From: Pyropia yezoensis
Lineage: Eukaryota > Rhodophyta > Bangiophyceae > Bangiales > Bangiaceae
Direction of reading: 5' to 3'
Assembly (NCBI GenBank): GCA_009829735.1
Contig: CM020620.1
Span: 1 to 64,000 of the forward strand
DNA: 64,000 nucleotides
The notes beneath the pieces were generated by a model that had not been told where the DNA came from, did no database searches, and saw only the letters and a program-made list of their open reading frames with translations. The position numbers and the translations under genes were made by a program. This document shows positions 21,063 through 29,781 of the stretch, in pieces; position 1 is the stretch's first letter; every line of letters begins with the position of its first letter.

Positions 21063-24000
21063 GGATGTGCGTCGAAGGAAGGCGTCGAGAACCTCAGGTG
21101 CGTTGTCGAGGTCTTGCGTGGTTAGCCAGGTATTCTCACTGACATCGCAGCCTTTCCACTTGACCAGGTACTGCAGTCGTCCACGGCGTTTTCGTGACCG
21201 AATAATGGAGTCCACTTCGTACTCAACCGATCCGTCCGGAAATGCTACCGGAGCTGGAGCGGGAGGAAGTCGACCATACGGATCAGCGTTGTACGGCTTG
21301 AGTAGACTGGCGTGAAAGGCGTTGTGCACCTTTCGATCAAGGACTGCTTGAGGCAGATCCAGACGGAACGTAACATCATTGATGTTTTCAGTGACTCGGT
21401 ATGGTCCCGAAAACTTGGGCATCAACTTGCGAGCGCCCTGGAAGGCGTCCGGCATAAGGTTCTTGGTGCTCAGGAGCACGAGGTCGTCGACAGCGATCGT
21501 ACATGGTCGGCGTCGACGGTTAGCGTACGCCGAGCGCGTCTCATTGGCCTTCTTGATAGCGGTATTGGCAGTCTCCTGAGCTTTTTTCAGACTGCTTAGC
21601 CAATCTGAGACTGCTGGTAGTTTCGATTCCTTGCTCTCGACGATGTCGACAGGTACTGTCCTTGGTTCAAAGCCGTAGTTCAGGAAGAATGGGGAGTACG
21701 TCGTGACCGCATTGGGTGACCGGTTGTAAGCTACTTCTGCAGCAACAAGGAAGAGGTCCCAATCACCCTGATGATGGTTCACGAAGTTTCGCAGGACTTC
21801 TTCAATCTTCTTGTTCATGATCTCGGCTTGTCCGTCCGTCTGGGGATGATAGGCTGAAGATGCCTTGATCTTGACCTTGAGAATTTTGGTGAGCGACTGC
21901 CAGAAGTTGGAGAAGAAGATACGGTCTCGGTCGCAGACGACGTCGGATGGTAGACCGTGATGACGGTAGACGTGATCATGGTAGAGTTGCGCTACGACTG
22001 GTGCAGTACAGTCGGGTTTCATTGGTGCTAGTCGAATCATCTTCGACAGTCTGTCCACAATGACGTAAATGCCATTGTGGCCCCTTTGGGTCAGTGGAAG
22101 AGGGGTGATAAAGTCCATGGAGACACTTGCCCATCGTTGGTTCGGTGGATCTAGTGGTTTGAGGTGACCCAGAGGTGAATGGGTGCCAGCTTTGTTCCGC
22201 TGGCACAAATCACATGATTGTACGTATCTTTGGATGTCCTTTCGTATTGTCTTCCAGTAGTATTTGGAAGCAGTAGCGTTGGTGGTTTTCTTAACTCCCA
22301 TATGTCCTTGGCTTGGGATGTCGTGGTAGTCATGGAGTAGTCTTTGGCGTAGAGTACCAACGGGGATGCACGTACGGTCACCTCGTTTCAACAACCTCAT
22401 GTGAAGCCGGTAGGGAGATACCGGGTCTTTGACTAGGTCGGCAAACTCGGGATCCGCGTTGTACTCTTGGTCTAGGGTGGCAAGGTCTTGATCACTTTGG
22501 CTTATGGTCATGAGGTTGTTGATTTCAGTTTTCTTGGGTAGGCTTTCGATGGTCTTGGTTAGCACGCGACTAAGGAGATCTTGATTGGGAGCGTGCTTAT
22601 CGGGGGCGTCTTGTGGTTGCCTTGAAAGAGCATCAGCTACGGGGTTGGAAGTGCCCTTGATGGGGATGATCTTGAAATCGAATTGCTCCAACAGCTCTAG
22701 CCACTTGACTTGGCGGTCGTTGAGCTTCTCTTGGGTTTTCAAGTACCTTAGGGACTCATGGTCGGTGTGCACCTCGAACGACCTTCCATGGAGGTAGCAG
22801 CGCCAGTGTCGAATGGCTTGTACAACTGCGAGCAGTTCGCGCTCACGGATACTGTAGCGCTGTTCGTGGATGTTCAGCGTCAATGAGAAGTAGGCCACTG
22901 GGCGTCGTCCTTTTCCGTCATCTTGTTCAAGGACAGCGCCAACAGCATACCCACTGGCATCTGTGGAGACGAAGATTGGGTACCTCTTGTCGAATGGCCT
23001 CAGTACTGGTGCACTTGTCGTCAGGGTTTGTAGTTGCTCAAAAGCCTTCTGGGCGTCAGAGTTCCATTCGAAGTCGACGTTTCCAGTAAGCCTTGTGAGG
23101 GGTGCAGCCACGGATGCCATTCCCTTAATAAATCGACGATAGAAGTTGACCATGCCGAGGAAAGATTGCACATCTTTTTTGCTCTGTGGCGTTGCCCATG
23201 ATCGAATGGCTTGGACCTTGTAGTCCTCCATAGAGAAGCCTTCGTTGGAAATGACATGGCCGAGGTAGTCCACAGTTGTTCGCGCAAATTGGCATTTGCT
23301 GAGTTTGGCGTAGAGCTTATGCTCTCGCAGCTTGTCCAGGGCTTGCCTTAGGTGCTTTAGATGATCTTCGTAAGCTTCACTGTAGACCAGGATGTCGTCG
23401 AGGTAGACGCAGATAAACTCGTAGAGATAGGGTCGGAAGACGTCATTCATTAGGTTCATGAAGACCGCGGGGGCATTTGTTAGCCCAAAGGGTAGCACGG
23501 TAAATTCGTAGAACCCGTATTTTGTTCGGAACGCCGTCAGTGGGATAGTATCAGGGTCAAGCCGGATCTGGTGGTAACCTGATCGGAGGTCGATCTTCGT
23601 GAAGTACTTGGCCTTTCGCAGTTGGTCGAAGATGTCGTCAATTCTTGGTGAGGGATATGCGTTCTTGATAGTGGCTTTGTTCAATGCTCGATAATCGATG
23701 CACATTCGCCAGCCACCGTCCTTCTTTGCGGCAAAGAGTACAGAAGAGCCCCACGGTGAGGCACTTGGATGGATGAACCCCTTTCGTATGAGGGTTGCAA
23801 GTTGTGTCTTGAGTTCATCGAGTTCCCATTCAGATAGGCGATAAATGCCACTGCGACGTGGTTGAGCGTCCTCCGTAAGCTTGACGCTAAACTTGTGACT
23901 GCGTTCAGGAGGAAGTCCATCGGGAAGCTCTTCCGGGAAGACGTCGGCGTACTCGTTGAGAATCTCTTGGACGTCATTCTTGTCTTCAGCTTCTCCCATT

Positions 24001-24308
24001 TTGATCGCATTGATGTCAAAGGTGCTGGAAGGATCTTCGGATTGCAGGTAAATGGCGAAGACACGAGCTTTTTGAATAAGGTCCTTGGCGAGGCGTTGCC
24101 TACTAATCAGGCCATGGGGTTTCTTGAGGGAGGCAGTGATGGAGATGTTCTTTTGGTTAAACTTGAAAGAGATCTTGTTCTTCTTGTTGTTGATTTTGGC
24201 GTCCTTGTCGTCACGCCATTTCTTTCCGAGGATGATGTCGTACGCATTTAGGTCGCATACAGCAAACCAAAGACGTTCTTGGTATGGGCCGATGTGAATC
24301 TCTAAGGG
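21060..24308 (-). CDS. pol: Gypsy pol: RT, RNase H, integrase, chromodomain
   Basis: One frame down to 21060; the first Met that gives a long product is at 23999. From that Met, in order: reverse transcriptase with the conserved LRSGYHQI and YLDD motifs (about residues 60-220); RNase H starting at STDASGYAVGAVL (about 345); the integrase zinc module (H-H then CDLCQ, about 540-585); the integrase core with Asp in MDF, Asp in CDRD and Glu in AEIMNKKIEE; then a C-terminal chromodomain with YLVKWKG and NTW. The chromodomain places the element among chromoviruses, which use it to target chromatin (family knowledge). All key residues are present. Upstream sequence down from 24308 is in frame and open, back to the stop at 24309. 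Confidence 0.95.
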   Translation of the reverse strand, partial: PLEIHIGPYQERLWFAVCDLNAYDIILGKKWRDDKDAKINNKKNKISFKFNQKNISITASLKKPHGLISRQRLAKDLIQKARVFAIYLQSEDPSSTFDINAIKMGEAEDKNDVQEILNEYADVFPEELPDGLPPERSHKFSVKLTEDAQPRRSGIYRLSEWELDELKTQLATLIRKGFIHPSASPWGSSVLFAAKKDGGWRMCIDYRALNKATIKNAYPSPRIDDIFDQLRKAKYFTKIDLRSGYHQIRLDPDTIPLTAFRTKYGFYEFTVLPFGLTNAPAVFMNLMNDVFRPYLYEFICVYLDDILVYSEAYEDHLKHLRQALDKLREHKLYAKLSKCQFARTTVDYLGHVISNEGFSMEDYKVQAIRSWATPQSKKDVQSFLGMVNFYRRFIKGMASVAAPLTRLTGNVDFEWNSDAQKAFEQLQTLTTSAPVLRPFDKRYPIFVSTDASGYAVGAVLEQDDGKGRRPVAYFSLTLNIHEQRYSIRERELLAVVQAIRHWRCYLHGRSFEVHTDHESLRYLKTQEKLNDRQVKWLELLEQFDFKIIPIKGTSNPVADALSRQPQDAPDKHAPNQDLLSRVLTKTIESLPKKTEINNLMTISQSDQDLATLDQEYNADPEFADLVKDPVSPYRLHMRLLKRGDRTCIPVGTLRQRLLHDYHDIPSQGHMGVKKTTNATASKYYWKTIRKDIQRYVQSCDLCQRNKAGTHSPLGHLKPLDPPNQRWASVSMDFITPLPLTQRGHNGIYVIVDRLSKMIRLAPMKPDCTAPVVAQLYHDHVYRHHGLPSDVVCDRDRIFFSNFWQSLTKILKVKIKASSAYHPQTDGQAEIMNKKIEEVLRNFVNHHQGDWDLFLVAAEVAYNRSPNAVTTYSPFFLNYGFEPRTVPVDIVESKESKLPAVSDWLSSLKKAQETANTAIKKANETRSAYANRRRRPCTIAVDDLVLLSTKNLMPDAFQGARKLMPKFSGPYRVTENINDVTFRLDLPQAVLDRKVHNAFHASLLKPYNADPYGRLPPAPAPVAFPDGSVEYEVDSIIRSRKRRGRLQYLVKWKGCDVSENTWLTTQDLDNAPEVLDAFLRRTS

Positions 24309-24551
24309 TTAAATGGTCTCTGCGAGGACGTGGGAGCGACCATCGGGCATGTTAGCCGCGAAGTCCGTTTCTTTCGTGGTCACATTCAGGGTATTCACGA
24401 GGCGCCTTGATACGACGTTAATGGGAGATCCGTCGTCAAACAGCACCTTAACAAGATGTCCATTGACAGAGGCAGTAGAAAGCAGAAGCCCGAGACGCGG
24501 GCCTGCAAATGGTGACGACATGTTTTCAGGAATCGAAGAAGCGTCTGGCAC
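24309..24551 (-). CDS. Gypsy aspartic protease region, ended by a stop
   Basis: The frame contains a retropepsin-like motif (VLFDDGSPINVVS) preceded by the hydrophobic LLLSTASVNG strand. It continues in the pol frame but stops at TAA 24311-24309, just before the protease-RT linker. The active site reads DDGS where DTGA or DSGA is usual, so activity is uncertain. The stop is either a recent disabling mutation or a read-through site; I favour mutation. Confidence 0.7.
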   Translation of the reverse strand: MPDASSIPENMSSPFAGPRLGLLLSTASVNGHLVKVLFDDGSPINVVSRRLVNTLNVTTKETDFAANMPDGRSHVLAETI

Positions 24552-24574
24552 CGGTTTTGATGACGGTTGCTGCT

Positions 24575-24801
24575 TCAGTTCCGCTGGCCTTTTGGGCAGT
24601 CCTTGGCCATATGTTCTTTCTCACGGCAGCGGAGGCAGAGGTCTTCACGCATGCAGTGCTGACGCTCTTCAGGCGTGAGTTTCTCGACTTTGATGCTGGA
24701 GATTTCCATGGGAATGACACCCGGCGTGGATGGCCTCGCAGATGTGCCGCCGAGGTGCGTCGAGGCACCAGCCTTGGCAGCCTCCACGCGCAGAGCGTCA
24801 G
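24575..24801 (-). CDS. Gypsy nucleocapsid zinc knuckle
   Basis: A CCHC knuckle (CLRCREKEHMAKDC) follows a basic linker, and the frame ends at a TGA at 24575. It lies in a different frame from the gag capsid part that precedes it, so a single-base change near 24806-24860 has separated them, or the junction is recoded. Zinc knuckles bind genomic RNA during packaging. Confidence 0.75.
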
Positions 24802-25443
24802 TCATGACAGATTCAAGATCCGAGTAGGTCTTGAGACAGAAGCCTGCCAGATGTCCCGCTTCAAGCCTCGGGTGTAGCGGTCAATCTTCTCGGCTTCCGT
24901 GATGTCAGGGATGTCCAAGAGGACGCTCAGTAGCGTCCTGTTGAACGTTCCGACGTCTTTGATTTGGCGCCACGAGTGCAGCTTCTCTCGTGCCGCTTGT
25001 GTCTTGTTCAGTGGACTGAAGCGGCGAATTAGAGCAGAACGGAAGGATTCCCAGTTCGGGACAGCTGTAGTCTGACTGTAGACCTTCCACCAGTCGAACG
25101 CTTCGCCGTCGAGGAAGGTGCAAGCAATACTGCACGCATCGTCGGGGTCACTCAGTCGCACATAGAAATCCATATGCGAGCACCACGCTTCAACCGTCCC
25201 AGGTTTACCGGAGAAAGCCACGGGTTTGTTCGGCCTCGCGGATTTCATGCCACTAGTAGTGGCCCTGGCCTTGGCTTCGGACAGTTGCTGCTTAGCGTCG
25301 GCTAGTTCCATCTTATGAGCCTCGAGTTGTTCGCTCATTTGCGCGACAAACGCTGTAAGCTGGGTCCAGGCTTCCATGGTCGGTGCGTTCGAGCCCGAGC
25401 CCGGATTGGCCGGGTTGACACCCCCTGGGATTGGTGCATCCAT
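24802..25443 (-). CDS. gag: Gypsy gag, capsid-like part
   Basis: 213 residues starting MDAPIPGG. A short coiled coil (MSEQLEAHKMELADAKQQL) is followed by a Retrotrans_gag-type domain with FSGKPGTVEAW, FLDGEAFDWW and the WESFRSALIRRFSP block. It loses frame before the zinc knuckle and ends at 24802. It assembles the virus-like particle. Confidence 0.85.
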   Translation of the reverse strand: MDAPIPGGVNPANPGSGSNAPTMEAWTQLTAFVAQMSEQLEAHKMELADAKQQLSEAKARATTSGMKSARPNKPVAFSGKPGTVEAWCSHMDFYVRLSDPDDACSIACTFLDGEAFDWWKVYSQTTAVPNWESFRSALIRRFSPLNKTQAAREKLHSWRQIKDVGTFNRTLLSVLLDIPDITEAEKIDRYTRGLKRDIWQASVSRPTRILNLS

Positions 25444-25789
25444 GGTGTCTTGGGTTCAAGTCCGAGGCAAACAAACTTACAACCCAGATTTCACAAGACT
25501 TGCTTGGGGAGGACCCCAAGGAAGATCTCGGAGATGTGGGATAGGAGTTTGTCTGCAGCAGTAGTGGTGTACACGATTTGGATAAGTGCTGCGCTAGTTG
25601 CTGCAACGTTCCAAATGATGTACAGCACTACTTCGAGAAGCACAAGAAATTCGGTTGAAATCACACAAACGGATTATTCAGAAGCGTCCGTGCACAGGCC
25701 CGAGTCGGGTCGTGTCGGATTTCCAAGCGGGGGGATCAATGGGGGAAAATCGGGCTCCTAGGCCAGATCCAGGGGCGTGTCAACAGGTG

Positions 25790-26551
25790 TCAATCGGTGC
25801 GGCGCGCCAGCGTGCGGTGATGATCCTTGCCACGTGTGTGCCGCTCGAAATGTTCCATCGACTCAAATTCGCGACCGCAGGGTTCGCAACGGGGAAGGGT
25901 GTCCGGGCGGTTAATTACGTATCGGTGGCGACGGGATCCGCGGTGATCACGCAGCACAGTGAGGCTGTTGCACCGCACACCGCACGGACTGCAAAGGAAT
26001 TTCCGTTGCGCCCCACGGTGGCTCTTGGCAATTCGGCGTTGCTCACGCTGCTCAACCGCGCGCGCGGTGGTTGGCTTGATGTGACCAATCACCGGTGGCG
26101 GCGGGGCGGTGTAACAGCGCCCCGATTCTTGGGGGGGCAGTAACAGGCGACGGTTGACGCGGGCTGCCGTGTCCTTGGTGGCAGGGCCCTTGCCCTTGCC
26201 CGAGAGGGGGGGCTTGGGTGCGGCCCGGCCCGCCGAGGCGAGGCGGACAGGGACCGCCGGGGTAGGAATCGAGTGGGCGCCCGCCGGGGGGTTGTGTGCC
26301 CTCGGGCGGGCGTGTGCCTGCGGGGAGCCGCGTGCCGACGGGGGGCCGCGTGCCGACGGACCGTGGGCGGTGAAGGCGCCACGGGTCGTCGGGGGTGCGC
26401 GGACCGTCGGGGGTGCGCGGATCGTCGAGGGTGTGCGTACCGGGGGGGTGCCACGGGACGTGGACCCGGTATCGCGCGCCGAGGCCGCCGAGGATGTCGG
26501 GCCGGCCGCCAGTGCTGAGGAAGAGTATTCCGAATCTGATGTGGATCTCAC
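25790..26551 (-). CDS. Extra C2H2 (U1-type) zinc-finger frame between 5' LTR and gag
   Basis: A 253-residue frame with a long Pro/Arg/Ala-rich N-terminal half, then two fingers near the C-terminus: C-SP-C-x12-H-x5-H and C-EP-C-x12-H-x5-H. The C-x2-C-x12-H-x5-H spacing is that of U1/matrin-type fingers. No ATG occurs in frame upstream of the fingers; the frame opens after a TGA and a CCCAG that could be a splice acceptor. It lies in the leader between the PBS and gag, on the element's coding strand. Ty3/gypsy elements do not normally carry such a protein. It may be a captured host gene or a lineage-specific accessory frame. Confidence 0.65.
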   Translation of the reverse strand: MRSTSDSEYSSSALAAGPTSSAASARDTGSTSRGTPPVRTPSTIRAPPTVRAPPTTRGAFTAHGPSARGPPSARGSPQAHARPRAHNPPAGAHSIPTPAVPVRLASAGRAAPKPPLSGKGKGPATKDTAARVNRRLLLPPQESGRCYTAPPPPVIGHIKPTTARAVEQREQRRIAKSHRGAQRKFLCSPCGVRCNSLTVLRDHRGSRRHRYVINRPDTLPRCEPCGREFESMEHFERHTRGKDHHRTLARRTD

Positions 26552-26770
26552 TGGGATTCAACAATCGGTTGACCAAAAGAAAAATTCCGTGAAAAAAAAA
26601 GCACAAGGGTTGTGTCAGGAATTTGTTCGTTCGGTGTGATTCGTGGAATCCGCTACGTTCGTATTACAATGCCCGTGGCAAGCCGAACGTAGGGGGCAAC
26701 ACGACTGCACAATCGCAGGGAGAGCCAAATCAAAAACGGAATCGCAAGTCACCGCCAGTTAGAAAAGCCA

Positions 26771-26790
26771 AACTATCTGAAGCTACCACA
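26771..26790 (-). other. Putative gypsy primer-binding site
   Basis: After the LTR terminus CTCACA the minus strand reads TGTGGTAGCTTCAGATAG; TGGTAGC two bases inside could pair with a tRNA 3' CCA end. The tRNA was not identified. It differs from the PBS of elements A and B. Confidence 0.5.
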
Positions 26791-27637
26791 TGTGAGGAAC
26801 CACCCACACTTGGGCAGCCCTCAACGTACTTGTGATGGTGTCAGCGACCCGTGCCAGCCAATAGGGCGACAGGGTGCGGGGAAGAGGATGGAGGTGGTGA
26901 CGGTGGTGGGTCTGGGGAAGAGGACGGCGCGACGTCGGTGGTGATCGAGAGGGTTCAAAGGGTGAAGGTCGTCTTTGGTCTGTGTCTGTGGTTGCCCTTC
27001 CGGTCTCCCCCGGTGGCGCCGACACTCACGCACTATATACTCGCGTCGGGGCACCCGAGGTGCCCCAAAGCATGCGTTTCCCCGTCGCTCCACCGGTAGG
27101 CACAAAACGGCCCAAAAACAAAGCATGGCTCTCAGAACAAAGCATGGGCGGGCGTGCGCACTAAAGGAGTGCAGCCCCAGTTTGCCCCAAACGAAGGGGT
27201 CCGGCGTGCGGCGCCTAGGGCGCCGCCCCAGCCGGCTCCAGACGCCAGTCGGCCCGAAGGTCCGAGAGGCGTGTAAGCACGATTCGATCGAGTCGGCCGA
27301 ATCGGCCAGCCGGCTAGCCAGTCACATCGCTGCAATGCTGCAGCGAGGACATTTTAACGGACTCGCCAGCTGTGGCAGATGTGGCTCGTCATGGGTGCTG
27401 ACGGTGGCGCCTTTCGACAGGCCATGATGGGCTGTCGATGGCGGCTGTCGTGCGGCCGGCAGACACCGTGAGACAGCGGCTGACTCATCTTGCGTCTGGA
27501 AGGTACACCGCGTCATGCCCCACAATACAAGGAGTTGATCCATGTTGCCAGGAGTTGATTCGGCAGGATCTGTAAGGAGAGGTCCCAGATATTATCCCTT
27601 AAGTATTAGGCATGGGATTAGGGGGGAAATCCTTACA
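26791..27637 (-). repeat. 5' LTR of the gypsy element
   Basis: 847 bp; the minus strand begins TGTAAGG and ends CCTCACA. It differs from the 3' LTR at about seven sites by eye. Its minus strand contains a TATATAGTGCGTGAG stretch, a plausible TATA-type promoter. Confidence 0.95.
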
Positions 27638-27642
27638 GGTGG

Positions 27643-28980
27643 CCCCCAAGTTGGGGGACACCGGGGTGGATATCTCAACAGCAACGCTTATCGGGATGTC
27701 CCCGTGCGGCTGGAATGGGACAGGAGGAAGCGGAGGGGCTTGCCGAGTAGGCGGAGACCGAGAGTAACTGCGACCCCTACTGGGGGCCCCCGCAGTGGGT
27801 TGAGTCATGTAGTCATCGTGGGAGGCCACGGCCACCACGATGGTCTTGTCCGGGGGAGGCGCAGCGGGGCGATCCACCCCCGGGGCATACGGGTAGTCCC
27901 CGATGCCCAACCCTTCCTTGAGCACCACACGGCCGTCGTGAAGTTCACGACCGACCCAGACGAGCTCGCGAAGTGTGCCATCGTCCTTGGGCCCGCGGGA
28001 AGATCGGCGCAACTTGTGCTCGATGCTCTCCTTCTCGATGAGCTTGTGGAGACGCAGCATCTACTCGAGTAGAGTGAGCTGGCCCGATGAGCACCCCTCA
28101 GCAACTAGCTGAGGGGTGAGCTGCTCCAAACCTTGGATGAGCCGGGGGGATAGATGTCAGAGCATCCCCCGCCGCTGGACACGAGACACCCAGGTTGACA
28201 TGACCTCGAGGAGCCACTGGGTTGCCAACATGGCGAATACCAGGTGGCTCGGGCTAGCCGTCAACATGACGGAGCCGAAGTGGTCGAGCAACCGTCGTAG
28301 TAGCGCCGGAAACTCGTAAGGGACCTCGACTTGAGGCCAACACTCGGGCTTCTTGGGATAGTACTGTTCCTTGCTAGCAGGTGACTGCTGCGGAAACTCG
28401 AGTTGAGCCGAGGTCACCAAGTAGGGCCCTCGCCGGTAGTCCTTCTCCATCCGCACATCAAAGTGATGAGTGTGCGGACCGACGTCGCGAAGGTACGGGG
28501 GGCGAGTTGCCACCGCGTCCCAAGTAAAGGCTGGAACGTCGCCAGTGCCCGCGATAGTACCCCCGCGGTCCACCAAGTTCTTGGCCCGCTGCACGTCTTC
28601 GACCTCGTCCTCATCCAGGAAGGCAAACTGGTCCGTCCTGAAGTCGGGAGGGAACCCGACCCTACGGGGGAACTTCTCCCGTAGTCGGTCCCATACGCGA
28701 CTCATCGCTGTTCCAAGTCAGCCACAGCGAATAACCGGCAATCCCTCCTCATACAGGGGCCAAGCGCGATAAAACCACCGCCCCAAGGCCTCCCGAGGAA
28801 CAACGCGGCCTACCTCCGGGGGAGATCCCGCCGCCAACCCAGAGCCGGGTGACGCGCGCATTCCATCCCCCGGAGCGACCGCGGAGCCCCCGCCGGAAGT
28901 CCCGGCGGGCGCTACACCGTAAGATGTGTCCTCCATTCGTTCGTCCAGGGAGTCAGACTCCAACCCCTGGGTCACCATGG
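27643..28980 (-). pseudogene. Frame X, unknown protein split by the gypsy element
   Basis: A single minus-strand frame is kept from about 28980 to the gypsy target site and continues at 20202. It carries three stops (28718-28720, 28157-28159, 28061-28063). It predicts a largely hydrophilic protein with a helical core (FPALLRRLLDHFGSVMLTAS), an acidic FLDEDEVEDVQRAK segment and a Pro/Arg-rich tail. I do not recognise the family; its LTR neighbours and degraded state suggest a gag-like or other retroelement protein. Confidence 0.5.
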
Positions 28981-29313
28981 CTCTCCCCAAGTTAGGGAGA
29001 GGCGGCGCGGTTGCAGCTGCACGAGACCCGCCTCGAGATGAGGGGGGCTCGGATCGCGGGTGGATGGGTGGCCTCCCCGGCGTCGGGCGGCCCAGGGTAA
29101 TGTGAAGGGGATGTGTTGGTGGTGGTGAGGTGAGTACCGATAAGAGAAAGCTGCCAAGTGGGCAAACTTTAGGAGAAGGGCGGTCGACGTGACCGCCTCC
29201 ACGTCGACGTGACGTACCGGGGGGACAGCAAGTCGCGCCCCCAACGCCGCGATGTCCGTTTCTACACCCCCTCGCAGGGCCGACCGGGTCGGTCGGAACT
29301 GAGGAGAGGGGAG

Positions 29314-29781
29314 CGTAGCAGTATTGACCCCCAGGTCGGGGGGCAACACGTGCCATGCCAGGGGCGGCAGGCCACTAGCCTGACCCGTTCCTCCCACTGC
29401 ATTTGGGTCCATATTCCCTAAGTTAGGGAGAGTTAGCTTAGTAGTAAATCCAACGTGGATTTGAGGGTTTTCTGCATTTTACCGTCTTGAATTTTCGTGT
29501 GGCCTGGTGAGCAGGTGCTGCGGTGGGAGATTCTGAGTGGCGAGATGCTGAGGGGACCCTGGGGGGATAAGGGGAGGGACTGCGGGGCTTGGCCTCGCTT
29601 CCCCGTCCCGACCATAAAACTGTAGGCCCACACACCATCATCTTGTATGTCAGTGGGGGGATTGCCCCACAACAGGGACAGCGTGTGTGCGACTTGCTCT
29701 TCCGGTTCCCACCGACACGGGAGGCAGCCCTTGCGCACCTCCCCGACTTGGGTGCCACGTGTGCGAGTGGGTTTTGCCACA
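29314..29781 (+). repeat. Lone LTR of family B
   Basis: 468 bp, the reverse complement of 19648-20117. The start is mutated (CGTAGCA for TGTGGCA); the end TTTTGCCACA is intact. No PBS follows, and a purine-rich stretch (GAGGAGAGGGGAG) precedes it, as would a 3' LTR. The five flanking bases do not match (GGGAG against ATTGA), so it is not a clean solo LTR. Confidence 0.78.

Larger units (their letters stand above)
20203..27637 (-). mobile_element. Full-length Ty3/gypsy chromovirus retrotransposon
   Basis: 7435 bp with two 847-bp LTRs (20203-21049 and 26791-27637) and the 5-bp target duplication GGTGG at 20198-20202 and 27638-27642. Order on the minus strand: LTR, PBS, zinc-finger frame, gag, zinc knuckle, protease, RT, RNase H, integrase, chromodomain, PPT, LTR. 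By eye the LTRs differ at about seven positions, so the insertion is young. One stop in pol and a gag frame break suggest this copy is non-autonomous or that translation is recoded. It is inserted in frame X. Confidence 0.95.

Noticed and set aside
25440-25490. GGGTTCAAGTCCGAGG, a possible tRNA B-box near gag
   Set aside because: No A-box or cloverleaf could be drawn in the flanking 90 bases.
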